Shown: positions 41,749-52,913 of the stretch, piece after piece | Layout of the letters: each line of letters begins with the position of its first letter | How positions within the stretch are numbered: the stretch's first letter is position 1 | Assembly (NCBI GenBank): GCA_015075635.1 | Contig: JABTUA010000003.1 | Location: forward strand, 186,001 to 250,000 | Source: Polyangiaceae bacterium | GTDB lineage: Bacteria > Myxococcota_A > Polyangia > Polyangiales > Polyangiaceae | DNA: 64,000 nucleotides | Direction of reading: 5' to 3' | The notes under the pieces: model-generated | Told to the model about the DNA's origin: nothing | Databases searched by the model: none | Seen by the model: only the letters and a program-made list of their open reading frames with translations | Program-made: the position numbers and the translations under genes

Positions 41749-43425
41749 TCAGCCCTCGTAGACCTCGTCCTGCTCGATCCGCGACAGCACCCAGTCGAAC
41801 TGCCCCGAGGTCAGCTTCACCCGGCAGTGCCCGCAGTGGCCCGCGGCGTCGAGCGCGAGGGGAGCGCCGCAGCTCGGGCAGACGGGGTCCGTCCGCGCTG
41901 GCCCTTTGGCGCCGCTCGCGCGGATCAGCGTCCAGTACTCGGTGTACTCCCGCTCCCGCTTGCGGTCGCCGCCGACGACCTGGCCGTCCGAGTCACGGAC
42001 AGTGTAGTCGAGGCCGGTGGCGAAGACCCGCAGCGTGATGGCGTCGAACCACCGATCGCTGGTCACCCGGGCGAGCTCCAGCCGCCCGATGCGCGGGTTC
42101 TCCATCACGTTGCGCAGGCCCGAGCGCCGGTAGGCTTCGATCCAGTAGGTCTGCGCGGTCCACAGGTTGTCGCTCAGGTACGGGCGTGCCTTGTCCCAGG
42201 CGAGGCTGGACCAGGCCACCTGCATGGTCTGGAAGATCACGCCGACGCGGGCGAACAGCGCCTCCTGCTGAAACCCGGGGTCGCGCGCCGCGAGCGCGGC
42301 GAGAGCCTGCCCCAGGCCCGCGTCGATGCGGGTCGGCAGCTCGCTGCCCGTCTCCTCCGTGGTGCCGGTGAGCATCGGAGGGCGCGCCTCGCGGCCCATG
42401 ACCGAGATCTCGCCCACTACCCAGTCGAACGCACCGGTGTCCACCACGGCCTGGCAGTAGCCGCAGCTGCCGCCGATCACGCGGTCGAGCGGGGCGCCGC
42501 AGTTGGGGCAAACGAACACGCGCACGCGATCCGGCGGGCGGCTGCGCGCGCCGGCCTTGCGGGTGAACGTCCAGGACTCCGCGACCCAATAGCTGGTCGG
42601 GCTGCCGCCCGCTGCGGTCTCGGTGTAGTTGGCTTCCAGCTCGATCACCACGTCGGCCTCGCTCGGCGTGACGTGCACCAGGTCGTAGCGCATCGACCCG
42701 ACCACGACGGTGCTGACCGGATGGGCGCCGAGCGCGGCCAAGGTGGCGCGCGCCTCGGGGCGAAGGTACGGCGCCAGGGTGTCGAGCTTGCCCGCGCCGC
42801 GGGCGGCATGGGCCTCGGTGTAGAGGGCGTAGACGAAGTCCTCGAAGCAGACGATGGAGAAGTCCGGGTCCTGGGCCTTCAGCGCCTCGAGCTCGGAGCG
42901 CGCGGAGGTCGAGACCTCGGGCGCGGGCGGAGCCGCCGTGGTCCAGCCCTTGGGCTTCCTGAGCCAGCGAAGGAACAACACGCCGCCCAGACCCAGCATG
43001 GCCGTGGCGATGAAGCCCACCACGCCCAGGAACCCGAGCACGGCGATCTCCCCTTCGCGCTCGTTGTTGCCCCGCACGCGGGTGGCGGCGGGCCGCGGCG
43101 GGACCGTGCCGTAGAGCGACGGAGCACCGAGCGTCCAGCTCGTGGCGCGTTCCCGCGGGCTGCCCACGCGGTAGGTGTACACCGGCGCGGGCTTGTAGGT
43201 CGGGCCGGAGGTCCCGCTCTTGGACGACGACGACGACGAGGAGCTGGAGCGCGAGGAGCTGCCGCTGGAGCTCGAGCTCGAGCTGCGCGAGGAGCTGGAC
43301 GAGGACGAGGACCGCGACGACGACGACGAGCTGCCCTTGAAAGAGCTGCCACCGCCGGGCCGCGCGTCCGCGGAGGTACCCCAGAGGCACGAGAGGACGA
43401 GCGCCAGGAGCGCAGTGCGTTTCAC
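41749..43425 (-). CDS. Membrane protein with two Tim44-like domains, each followed by a zinc ribbon
   Basis: 558 residues from GTG. A signal peptide (1-21) is followed by a Ser/Gly-rich low-complexity stretch (23-70) and a single transmembrane helix (127-153). Two homologous modules follow: Tim44-like domain 1 (~170-300) with zinc ribbon C306/C309/C321/C324, and Tim44-like domain 2 (~365-505) with ribbon C516/C519/C531/C534. Each ribbon is followed by an FDWV segment (334-337 and 543-546). The topology implies the modules face one side of the membrane; which side is unclear, as the signal could be uncleaved. The start overlaps the TPM gene stop (GTGA). The duplicated domain-ribbon unit is unusual. 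Confidence 0.75.
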   Translation of the reverse strand: MKRTALLALVLSCLWGTSADARPGGGSSFKGSSSSSSRSSSSSSSSRSSSSSSSGSSSRSSSSSSSSSKSGTSGPTYKPAPVYTYRVGSPRERATSWTLGAPSLYGTVPPRPAATRVRGNNEREGEIAVLGFLGVVGFIATAMLGLGGVLFLRWLRKPKGWTTAAPPAPEVSTSARSELEALKAQDPDFSIVCFEDFVYALYTEAHAARGAGKLDTLAPYLRPEARATLAALGAHPVSTVVVGSMRYDLVHVTPSEADVVIELEANYTETAAGGSPTSYWVAESWTFTRKAGARSRPPDRVRVFVCPNCGAPLDRVIGGSCGYCQAVVDTGAFDWVVGEISVMGREARPPMLTGTTEETGSELPTRIDAGLGQALAALAARDPGFQQEALFARVGVIFQTMQVAWSSLAWDKARPYLSDNLWTAQTYWIEAYRRSGLRNVMENPRIGRLELARVTSDRWFDAITLRVFATGLDYTVRDSDGQVVGGDRKREREYTEYWTLIRASGAKGPARTDPVCPSCGAPLALDAAGHCGHCRVKLTSGQFDWVLSRIEQDEVYEG

Positions 43426-44048
43426 GACACCATCCCGTCCGGCAGCTCGTTCACGTCGTCCGCTGCTCGCGGCAGCCCGCGCGACAGCGGCGTCCCCAGC
43501 TGCGCGAGCCCGCGCTCCAGCTGGCTCAGGCCGTCGCCGCGCACGGCGGAGGCGATCTCCAGCACGGCCGCGCCGAAGTCGGCGCCGAGCTTCCTCGGGT
43601 CCACGCCCACGTCCGGTACCACCTCGACCGCGCGCTCGAACAGCGACACGTAGATCAAGATGCCCGTGCGGCCGGTGGTGGCGTGGATGCGCTGCTCGTG
43701 GAACGCGGTGAGCGCGGCCTTGCGCGCGTTGTCGGCCTGCGTGCTCGCGCGTACGAACAGGCGCCTGAGCGGGGGGACCTGCGCGCAGAAGAAGGCGGCG
43801 CAGGCGTAGAGCACGAGCAGCGCGGGCGGCACCAGGTCGTCGGCGAACTCGGCGGGGTGGTAGACGTAGACGAACAGCCCGAGCCCCGAGAGGATGGAGG
43901 CGAAGCTCAGGTCCGACGCCAGGTAGCTGCCGGAGCGCTGGCGCACGGTGACCACCACCTCGGCGGAGGTCCGAGCCTCCAGCGCGACGATGGCGCGTTC
44001 GACCCGCTGCTTGGCCGCGTCGCTCAGCCAGTCGTGGTCGCCCGACAT
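43422..44048 (-). CDS. TPM-domain membrane protein
   Basis: 208 residues from MSGDHDWLSD; the ATG overlaps the stop of the upstream lipoprotein gene. The N-terminal region (residues 10-45, AAKQRVERAIVALEARTSAEVVVTVRQRSG) and the C-terminal region (~115-200, TGRTGILIYVSLFERAVEVVPDVGV) together make a TPM_phosphatase fold, split by a hydrophobic pair of helices (~55-105). TPM proteins are linked to photosystem II repair in plants and to unknown membrane processes in bacteria. Here it sits between a lipoprotein and a Tim44-like protein in one coupled operon. Confidence 0.82.
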   Translation of the reverse strand: MSGDHDWLSDAAKQRVERAIVALEARTSAEVVVTVRQRSGSYLASDLSFASILSGLGLFVYVYHPAEFADDLVPPALLVLYACAAFFCAQVPPLRRLFVRASTQADNARKAALTAFHEQRIHATTGRTGILIYVSLFERAVEVVPDVGVDPRKLGADFGAAVLEIASAVRGDGLSQLERGLAQLGTPLSRGLPRAADDVNELPDGMVS

Positions 44049-44776
44049 CAGCTCGAGCCTCCCAGCACCGTGACGTTCGGCATGTGCTGCTTCAACGCCG
44101 CCTGGAGCGCCTGCTGGAGGTTCCATTGCAGGTCGAACTCGACCTCGAAGGCGGTGGCTCCCTCGAGCTTCTCGGCGCTCTCTGCCTGGACCCGCAGGCC
44201 GCCCAGCTTCTTCTTCTGGGCCAGGTCGAACACCAGGAGGTCGGCGCCCACGAAGCCGCCGTCGAACTCCTGGCGACCGCCCGCGTCGCGGCCGATGGAC
44301 GGCCGCACGAAGGCGCGCGTGCGCAACACGAACAGGAAGTCGAGCTTCTCGCACACGTCGAAATGCTTGTTTGCCGTGTAGCCAGTGCCCGACAGCGGCG
44401 CGTCGTCCGGGTGAAGCGGGTCCCAGGGGTAGCGCTCGGTGTGCACGAAGGCCGAGCAGGTGTTGAGGATCTTGGTGCCGTCCACGCGCGCGTACACCAG
44501 GCCGAGCTCGTCCAGCTCGCGCAGGTCCTCGGCGTAGACGAGCACGGCGTTGGCGGCGTCCGGATAGCCCGACTTCATGTTGAAGCTGGCCTTGACGTCG
44601 GCCGGCTCGTCCTTGTCCAGGAGCGGCGTGCGGGCGAGCTCCTCGCTCACGCCGCGCACCAAGGCGAGCCGCTGCTCGACGGCCGGGCCGCGCTGCTTCA
44701 CGACCTCGTCGACGTAGGGTCCGCACCCAGCGACGAAGAGCCACCCCCAGACCCAGAAGGTGTGGCGCAACGTCAC
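44048..44776 (-). CDS. Lipoprotein of unknown function in the TPM/Tim44 operon
   Basis: 242 residues from a GTG overlapping the stop of the sugar-binding protein gene. The signal peptide VTLRHTFWVWGWLFVAGC gives lipobox VAGC with Cys18. The body contains ARVDGTKILNTCSAFVH, EKLDFLFVLRTRAFVRP and a LLVFDLAQKKKLGGLRVQAES beta segment, followed by an amphipathic helical C-terminus (QWNLQQALQAALKQHM). No family is recognised. Its stop overlaps the start of the TPM gene (ATGA), so the four genes 45765 to 41749 are one translationally coupled unit. Confidence 0.75.
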   Translation of the reverse strand: MTLRHTFWVWGWLFVAGCGPYVDEVVKQRGPAVEQRLALVRGVSEELARTPLLDKDEPADVKASFNMKSGYPDAANAVLVYAEDLRELDELGLVYARVDGTKILNTCSAFVHTERYPWDPLHPDDAPLSGTGYTANKHFDVCEKLDFLFVLRTRAFVRPSIGRDAGGRQEFDGGFVGADLLVFDLAQKKKLGGLRVQAESAEKLEGATAFEVEFDLQWNLQQALQAALKQHMPNVTVLGGSS

Positions 44777-45765
44777 GGGATGGCCTCGCCTCCCTGTTGG
44801 ACGTTGTCCTTGGTGAAGGCGCGCGTGCCGAGCACGATCTTCTTCGGCACCGTCTTGCCCCCGAGGATGGCCAGCGCGGTCTCGATGGCCTCCGCCCCAC
44901 CCGTTGGGTAGAGGAACGTCGCGTCCAGGATCCCCCGCTTCACGTACTCGACTCCCTCGTGAGGCAGCGCGTCGATGCCGACCAGCTTGATCTCCTTCTC
45001 CCGGTTCACGGCCTTGGCCGCCAGGTGGGCACCGTGCGCGCCGGGGTCGTTGTGGGCGTAGACGAGGTCGATCTTCTTCTGCGTGGTGAGCGCCGACTCC
45101 ATCTCCTTGCGCGCGTTCGGCTCCAGCCACTGCATGTCCGCTTCGAACACGACCTTCAGGTCGGGGTGCTTGTCGAGCTCGAGCCCTTCCCGAAAGCCCT
45201 TGTGGCGGTCTTGACCCGGGGTGCTGGTCATCAGCCCCTTGAGCTCCACGATCGCGCCTTTGCCGCCGAGCGCCTTTGCCGCCCACTTGCCCGCCTCGCG
45301 CCCGATCTTGACGTTGTCGGCGCCGATGAAGGTCGTGTACTCGTCGCCCTGTACGGCGCGGTCGAGCACGATGACCGGGATCTTCTTCCGGTAGGCGTCG
45401 GCGACCGGCGCGGTAAGCGGCGCTGCTTCCTTGGGGCTGATGATCAAGAGATCGACGCGCTGCGCGACCAGCTCTTCGACCTGAGCGCGCTGGCGGAGCG
45501 AGTCGTTCTGCGCGTCTTTGAGCACGAGCTTCAGGCTCGGGTGCTTCTCCGCGGCCTTCTTCAGGTCCTCGTTCATCTGCACGCGCCAGGGCTCGCCCAG
45601 GTTGCACTGGCTCACGCCCAGGAGCCACGGGCTCTCCGCGGTGCCGCGCTTCGGGGCGGCGCTCGGCGCCGGGGCAGCACCACCTGGCGCCGACTCTTTG
45701 CAGGCCACCACCGTCAGCGCCCCGGCCAGCGCCAGCGCCATCCCCCTTGCACCCGGAGCGACCAT
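44773..45765 (-). CDS. Sugar-binding protein of an ABC transporter, lipoprotein (RbsB-like)
   Basis: 330 residues. Signal peptide with lipobox VVAC (Cys22) and a Pro/Ala linker, then a periplasmic binding protein of the Peripla_BP_4 type: LLGVSQCNLGEPWRVQMNEDL, LIISPKEAAPL, VIVLDRAVQGDEYTTFIGADN, GQDRHKGFREG, YAHNDPGAHGAHLA and LVGIDALPHEGVEYV. These segments line the sugar cleft in RbsB/XylF relatives. No permease or ATPase is adjacent; the nearest are at 51930-54403. It is the first gene of the lipoprotein/TPM/Tim44 operon, which is not a normal transporter context. Confidence 0.88.
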   Translation of the reverse strand: MVAPGARGMALALAGALTVVACKESAPGGAAPAPSAAPKRGTAESPWLLGVSQCNLGEPWRVQMNEDLKKAAEKHPSLKLVLKDAQNDSLRQRAQVEELVAQRVDLLIISPKEAAPLTAPVADAYRKKIPVIVLDRAVQGDEYTTFIGADNVKIGREAGKWAAKALGGKGAIVELKGLMTSTPGQDRHKGFREGLELDKHPDLKVVFEADMQWLEPNARKEMESALTTQKKIDLVYAHNDPGAHGAHLAAKAVNREKEIKLVGIDALPHEGVEYVKRGILDATFLYPTGGAEAIETALAILGGKTVPKKIVLGTRAFTKDNVQQGGEAIP

Positions 45766-45958
45766 CGGGCCGGGACGCTACCATGCCGCCGGGGACCCGT
45801 CCGCGCACCGATTGCACCGGCGCGCACGCCGCGCGCACGCTCTTCGCCTTGCTCCAGGCCGATCCGTGAGCCGCGCGCAGCTGCTGCGCTCTGCATGGGT
45901 CTTGCATGGCCTCTTGGTGCAGCCCCCTTGGGGCTTGCAGAGCTCCGGAGTGACGCAC
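45766..45958. promoter_or_regulatory. Divergent promoter region with leader hairpin
   Basis: 193 bp between the sugar-binding protein gene (minus) and the monooxygenase gene (plus). No coding sequence is convincing. The right side has a compact hairpin AGCCCC-CTT-GGGGCT just upstream of the monooxygenase start. It would be in the 5' leader of that gene if transcription starts further left. No promoter boxes can be picked with confidence. Confidence 0.4.
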
Positions 45959-47218
45959 ATGTCCAATCGTTCCGAACCCCAGGTCTTGGTCGCCGGCGCC
46001 GGTCCGGTGGGTCTGTTCGCCGCCTTGTGCCTGGCGCGGCGGGGGGTGAAGCCCTGGATCATCGACGAGGCCTGGCGCGGGGCCACGCACAGCTACGCGC
46101 TGGCGTTGCACCCCACCTCCCTGGAGCTCTTGGAGGAGCTGGGGCTGGCCAAGAAGGCGCTGGACGGCGCGCGCAGGCTGTCGCGGGTCGCGCTGTACGA
46201 AGGCAAAGAGCGGCGCGGTGAGCTCGACCTGTCGAAGCTGCCCACCCGCTTCCCCTTCATCGCCGTGCTGCCGCAGGCGGAGCTCGAAGAGCTGCTCGTG
46301 TCGGCGCTCCAGGCCCAGGGCGTCGAGGTGGAGTGGAACCGCCGCCTGGCCTTGATCAAGCACGAAGCCGCCGGAGTCGAGGTGACCGTCGAGACGCTGA
46401 CCAAGGAAGCGCAGGGCTACGTCGTCGCCCACGAGGAGACGGTGGTCGAGAGCTCGGAGACGCTGACCGTTCCGTTCCTGCTCGGCGCCGACGGGCACGA
46501 GTCGCTGACGCGCACGCAGCTCCGCGTGGGTTTCGACGAGGTCCGGCCGGCGGAGCAGTTCGCGGTGTTCGAAGTTCAAGGTGAAGACGACGGCACGGAC
46601 GAGATGCGCATCGGTCTGGAGCAGGGCTCGACCAACGTGCTCTGGCCGATGCCGGGCAATCGCCACCGCTGGAGCTTCCAGGTCGGCGACGACGTTCACG
46701 TCTGGCAGGACTCTCGCGACAAGGACCGCCTGCTCGGCATCGGTCACGGCCCGAGCTTCCTGGAGACGGCCAACCTGCCGAAGCTGGTCGCCGAGCGTGC
46801 GCCGTGGTTCGGCGAAGAGACCGGCGTCACGCGCTGGCGCACGGCGGTGCGCTTCGACTACGGCCTGGCGCGCTCGTTCGGCAAGGGCCGGGCCTGGCTG
46901 GCGGGCGAAGCCGGTCATGCCACCGGCCCCGTCGGCATGCAGAGCATGAACGTCGGCTTCCGAGAGGCGTGGCGCCTGGCGGAGATCTTCGCCGGCGTCC
47001 TCCAGGGCACGCTGAAGGTCGAGGCGCTCGCTGCCTACGACCAGGAGCGCCGCGCCGAGTGGACGCGCTTGCTCGGGATCGGAGACGACCGGTTGGCGCC
47101 CACCGAGCGCACTCCGGACTGGATCCGCCGTCACGCCGACCGGCTGAGCCCCTGCATCCCGGGTGGCGGCGCGGCTTTCGAGCAGCTGGTGGGCCAGCTC
47201 GGCTTCCAGACCCGGTGA
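45959..47218 (+). CDS. FAD-dependent aromatic-type monooxygenase
   Basis: 419 residues from MSNRSEP. The dinucleotide fold VLVAGAGPVGLFAALCLARRG is at the N-terminus, and the second flavin motif LGADGHESLTR is near residue 175. The third motif WLAGEAGHATGPVGMQSMNVG has Glu in place of the usual Asp of GD-A-A-H, which is atypical. This is the PF01494 family of single-component hydroxylases (UbiH/PHBH-like) that use NAD(P)H and O2. It is divergent from the sugar-binding protein gene across 193 bp. Substrate unknown. Confidence 0.85.
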   Translation: MSNRSEPQVLVAGAGPVGLFAALCLARRGVKPWIIDEAWRGATHSYALALHPTSLELLEELGLAKKALDGARRLSRVALYEGKERRGELDLSKLPTRFPFIAVLPQAELEELLVSALQAQGVEVEWNRRLALIKHEAAGVEVTVETLTKEAQGYVVAHEETVVESSETLTVPFLLGADGHESLTRTQLRVGFDEVRPAEQFAVFEVQGEDDGTDEMRIGLEQGSTNVLWPMPGNRHRWSFQVGDDVHVWQDSRDKDRLLGIGHGPSFLETANLPKLVAERAPWFGEETGVTRWRTAVRFDYGLARSFGKGRAWLAGEAGHATGPVGMQSMNVGFREAWRLAEIFAGVLQGTLKVEALAAYDQERRAEWTRLLGIGDDRLAPTERTPDWIRRHADRLSPCIPGGGAAFEQLVGQLGFQTR

Positions 47219-47345
47219 GCGGCAACCGGCGACTTTTCGTGCGTTTCGCGCCGCCTGGTAGAAACCTCCGCCGGGCGGCGTAAGAGGCACGAGCCCGCTC
47301 CGCGGATGCGGGTAAACTGCGGGCTTGGGTCAAAGGGTGCGCTCC

Positions 47346-50654
<3,309 letters not shown>

Positions 50655-50662
50655 TCGCCCGC

Positions 50663-51544
50663 GTGCGCTCCGAGGTTCTGGTCGTGTTGCTCGGCTTGGG
50701 CGCGCTCGCCGCGTGCGCCCAGGCCGAACCGGTGACCGACGGCGCGGGCGGAGCCGCAGGCAGCGACGCATCCAGCGGTGGCGGCTCGGGCGGCAGCGAC
50801 GGTGGCGGCAGCGGCGGCAGCGGCAACGCCGACGCCGGCGATGGCGAAGCCGACGCCTCGGTGCCCGAGCCCTGTCAGTGCGGCGAGCCGAGCTGCGGCC
50901 CCTGCCCCACGACCAAGAACGTCGCAGCGGGCGGCTACGGCATCAACGCCACCGAGGTCACCAACGAGGAGTACGCCACGTGGCTGCTCTGGCAACCGAA
51001 CCCCAAGCTCCAGACCGGCGCCTGCGCGTGGAACACGAGCTACCTGCCCTCGCAGGGGTGGCCGGCGACGTACCCCAAGCTGCCCGTGGTCTACGTCGAC
51101 TTCTGCGACGCGCTGGCCTACTGCCGCTGGTCCGGCCGCAGGCTGTGCGGCAAGATCGGCGGCGGCGCGAACGGGTTCCCGGACTTCGCGGATGCGAGCA
51201 AGAGCCAGTGGTACAACGCCTGTAGCGTCGGCGGCACGCGGGCCTACCCGTACGGCGCGAGCTACGCCGGAAGCAGCTGCAACGGCGCGGACTACGGCAA
51301 GGGAACGGCCGTCGCCGTGGGCGAGGCCACGGCCTGCGAGGGCGGCTACCCGTCGCTGCAAGACATGAGCGGCAACGTGTGGGAGTGGGAGGACTCGTGC
51401 AGCGGCAGCGCCGGCGAGGCCGACCTGTGCCGCATTCGGGGCGGCTCCTACTCGCAGAGCGGGGCGGCGCTGGCCTGCGACGCCGACAGCAGCTTGGCGC
51501 GCAACACCACGGGCAAGAGCGTGGGCTTCCGCTGCTGCGAGTGA
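50663..51544 (+). CDS. FGE-fold (sulfatase-modifying factor-like) lipoprotein
   Basis: 293 residues from GTG (VRSEVLVVLLG), 9 bp after the beta-helix gene. Lipobox LAAC with Cys18, followed by an Asp/Gly/Ser linker to ~residue 65. The body has the FGE-sulfatase fold: GGYGINATEVTNEEYATWL, LPVVYVDFCDALAYCRWSGRRLCGK, QWYNACSVGG, LQDMSGNVWEWEDSC and RIRGGSYSQSG ending in VGFRCC. Where true formylglycine-generating enzymes have CHxSYC after RGGSY, this protein has SQSGAALAC, so the catalytic Cys pair is not kept. It is probably a structural or substrate-binding member. Abundant extra Cys suggest disulfides. Confidence 0.82.
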   Translation: MRSEVLVVLLGLGALAACAQAEPVTDGAGGAAGSDASSGGGSGGSDGGGSGGSGNADAGDGEADASVPEPCQCGEPSCGPCPTTKNVAAGGYGINATEVTNEEYATWLLWQPNPKLQTGACAWNTSYLPSQGWPATYPKLPVVYVDFCDALAYCRWSGRRLCGKIGGGANGFPDFADASKSQWYNACSVGGTRAYPYGASYAGSSCNGADYGKGTAVAVGEATACEGGYPSLQDMSGNVWEWEDSCSGSAGEADLCRIRGGSYSQSGAALACDADSSLARNTTGKSVGFRCCE

Positions 51545-51546
51545 AG

Positions 51547-51933
51547 TCAGCCCCGCTTAGCCACCACCAGCACGTTGCCGTCGGGATCCGCGAAATACGC
51601 CGCCTCGTCGCCCCAGGGCCGCTCGGCGAGCGGAGAGAGCAGCCGCGCCCCCGCCGCCACGAGCTGCTCGGCGCTCGCGCGCGGATCGTTCACGTAGAAG
51701 TAGAGCTCGGTGGGCGAGAGCGCACCGCTCGGGATCTGCTCGGGGAGCTGCCCGGTGTTGTGCGCGAATCCTTCGCGTTGATAGAGCCCGAGCCGCATCC
51801 CGCCGGGGAGCTCGTGCTCGGCGTACACCGGGACGTCCACGCTGAGCGGCCAGCCGAAGGCGTCCGCGTAGAAGCGCTTCGAGATCTCCAGATCGCCGAC
51901 GGCCAGGATGGTCAACACGTGTCGCGCGCTCAT
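51547..51933 (-). CDS. VOC (glyoxalase/bleomycin-resistance-like) superfamily protein
   Basis: 128 residues. Two beta-alpha-beta-beta-beta modules are seen: MSARHVLTILAVGDLEISKRFYADAFGWPL and SPTELYFYVNDP-x-x-SAEQLVAAGARLLSPL, ending EAAYFADPDGNVLVVAKR. Metal-ligand candidates are His5, Glu70 region and Glu-x-Ala near 110, but the set is not clearly complete. The ATG overlaps the stop of the ABC permease (ATGA), linking it to sugar import, though its role there is unknown. Such proteins may be lyases, dioxygenases or binding proteins. Confidence 0.85.
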   Translation of the reverse strand: MSARHVLTILAVGDLEISKRFYADAFGWPLSVDVPVYAEHELPGGMRLGLYQREGFAHNTGQLPEQIPSGALSPTELYFYVNDPRASAEQLVAAGARLLSPLAERPWGDEAAYFADPDGNVLVVAKRG

Positions 51934-52913
51934 GCTTCACCTCTCTGCCAGGGCCTCTGGAACAGCACCGCGAACACTAGGATGGCGCCGGTGAGCATCA
52001 GCCGCGCCTCGGTGCTGAAGGCGTTCAGGCTCAGGATCTTCTGGAGCATGCCCAAGGTGAGCGCGCCCACCAGCGTGAGCCCGACCCCTCCGCGCCCGCC
52101 GGCGAGCGAGGTGCCGCCCAGGACGACCATGGCGATGGCGTCGAGCTCGTATCCGGTGCCGGTCTCGGGATCGCCGTGGGTTTCCTGCGCGGCCTGGCAG
52201 ATGCCGGCGACGGCCGCGAGGGCGCCGGAGAGGGCGTAGGCGAGGCCGAGCGTGCGGCCGACGGGCACGCCGGAGAGGCGCGCTGCCTCGTAGCTGCCGC
52301 CGACGGCGTACAGGTAGCGGCCCGCGCGCAGGCGCGCGAGCACGAGCCAGGTCAAGAGTGCCGAGGCCGCGAAGATCAGCGTGACCACCGCGACGTTGTC
52401 GCCGAGCACCTTGCTGTCGATGGCGCGGAACACCGCGGGCAGCTCGACCGTGCTCGACGAGCCGTCCGGCAGCGTCACGTAGTTCGTCACCTTCTTGCCG
52501 CCCGCGATCAGCTTCGCCAAGCCGCGCGCGAACACCATCATGGCCAGCGTGACGATGAAGGGCTGCACGCGGAAGCGGGCGACCAGCGCGCCGGAGCACA
52601 GTCCCATCAAGCCGCCGGCGGCGACCACGACGGCGATGGCGACGGGGGCGCCGAAGCCCATCGGCATGCTGAGGGTCGCGAAGCTCACCGCCGAGACCGC
52701 CAGCACGCTGCCCACCGACAGGTCGATGCCACCCGAGACGATCACCAGCGTCATGCCGCAGGCCAGGATCCCGAGCACGCTGATCTCCCGCAGCATGGCG
52801 CGGTGCGTGCTCCACTCGAAGAAGGCGCCGTTCTGGTTGAAGACGCAACCGATGACCACGACCACCAAGAGCGGCAACAGCGCGCGCGCGGCGCTCGAGC
52901 GGAGCACGTTCAC
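51930..52913 (-). CDS. Sugar ABC transporter permease (RbsC-like)
   Basis: 327 residues from GTG, with about ten transmembrane helices. Family BPD_transp_2: FEWSTHRAMLREISVLGILACGMTLVIVSGGIDLSVGSVLA is the strongly conserved first cytoplasmic-loop region (GGIDLSVG), and GYELDAIAMVVLGGTSLAGGRGGVGLTLVGA is the later signature. It forms the homodimeric membrane channel for sugar uptake with the RbsA-like ATPase encoded just upstream (4-bp overlap). The substrate-binding protein is not in this operon. It ends overlapping the VOC gene. Confidence 0.93.
   Translation of the reverse strand: MNVLRSSAARALLPLLVVVVIGCVFNQNGAFFEWSTHRAMLREISVLGILACGMTLVIVSGGIDLSVGSVLAVSAVSFATLSMPMGFGAPVAIAVVVAAGGLMGLCSGALVARFRVQPFIVTLAMMVFARGLAKLIAGGKKVTNYVTLPDGSSSTVELPAVFRAIDSKVLGDNVAVVTLIFAASALLTWLVLARLRAGRYLYAVGGSYEAARLSGVPVGRTLGLAYALSGALAAVAGICQAAQETHGDPETGTGYELDAIAMVVLGGTSLAGGRGGVGLTLVGALTLGMLQKILSLNAFSTEARLMLTGAILVFAVLFQRPWQRGEA

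Noticed and set aside
47249..47280. Terminator after the monooxygenase gene
   Set aside because: CGCCGCC and GGCGGCG pair but are 18 bases apart and no T-run follows, so the case is too weak for a feature.
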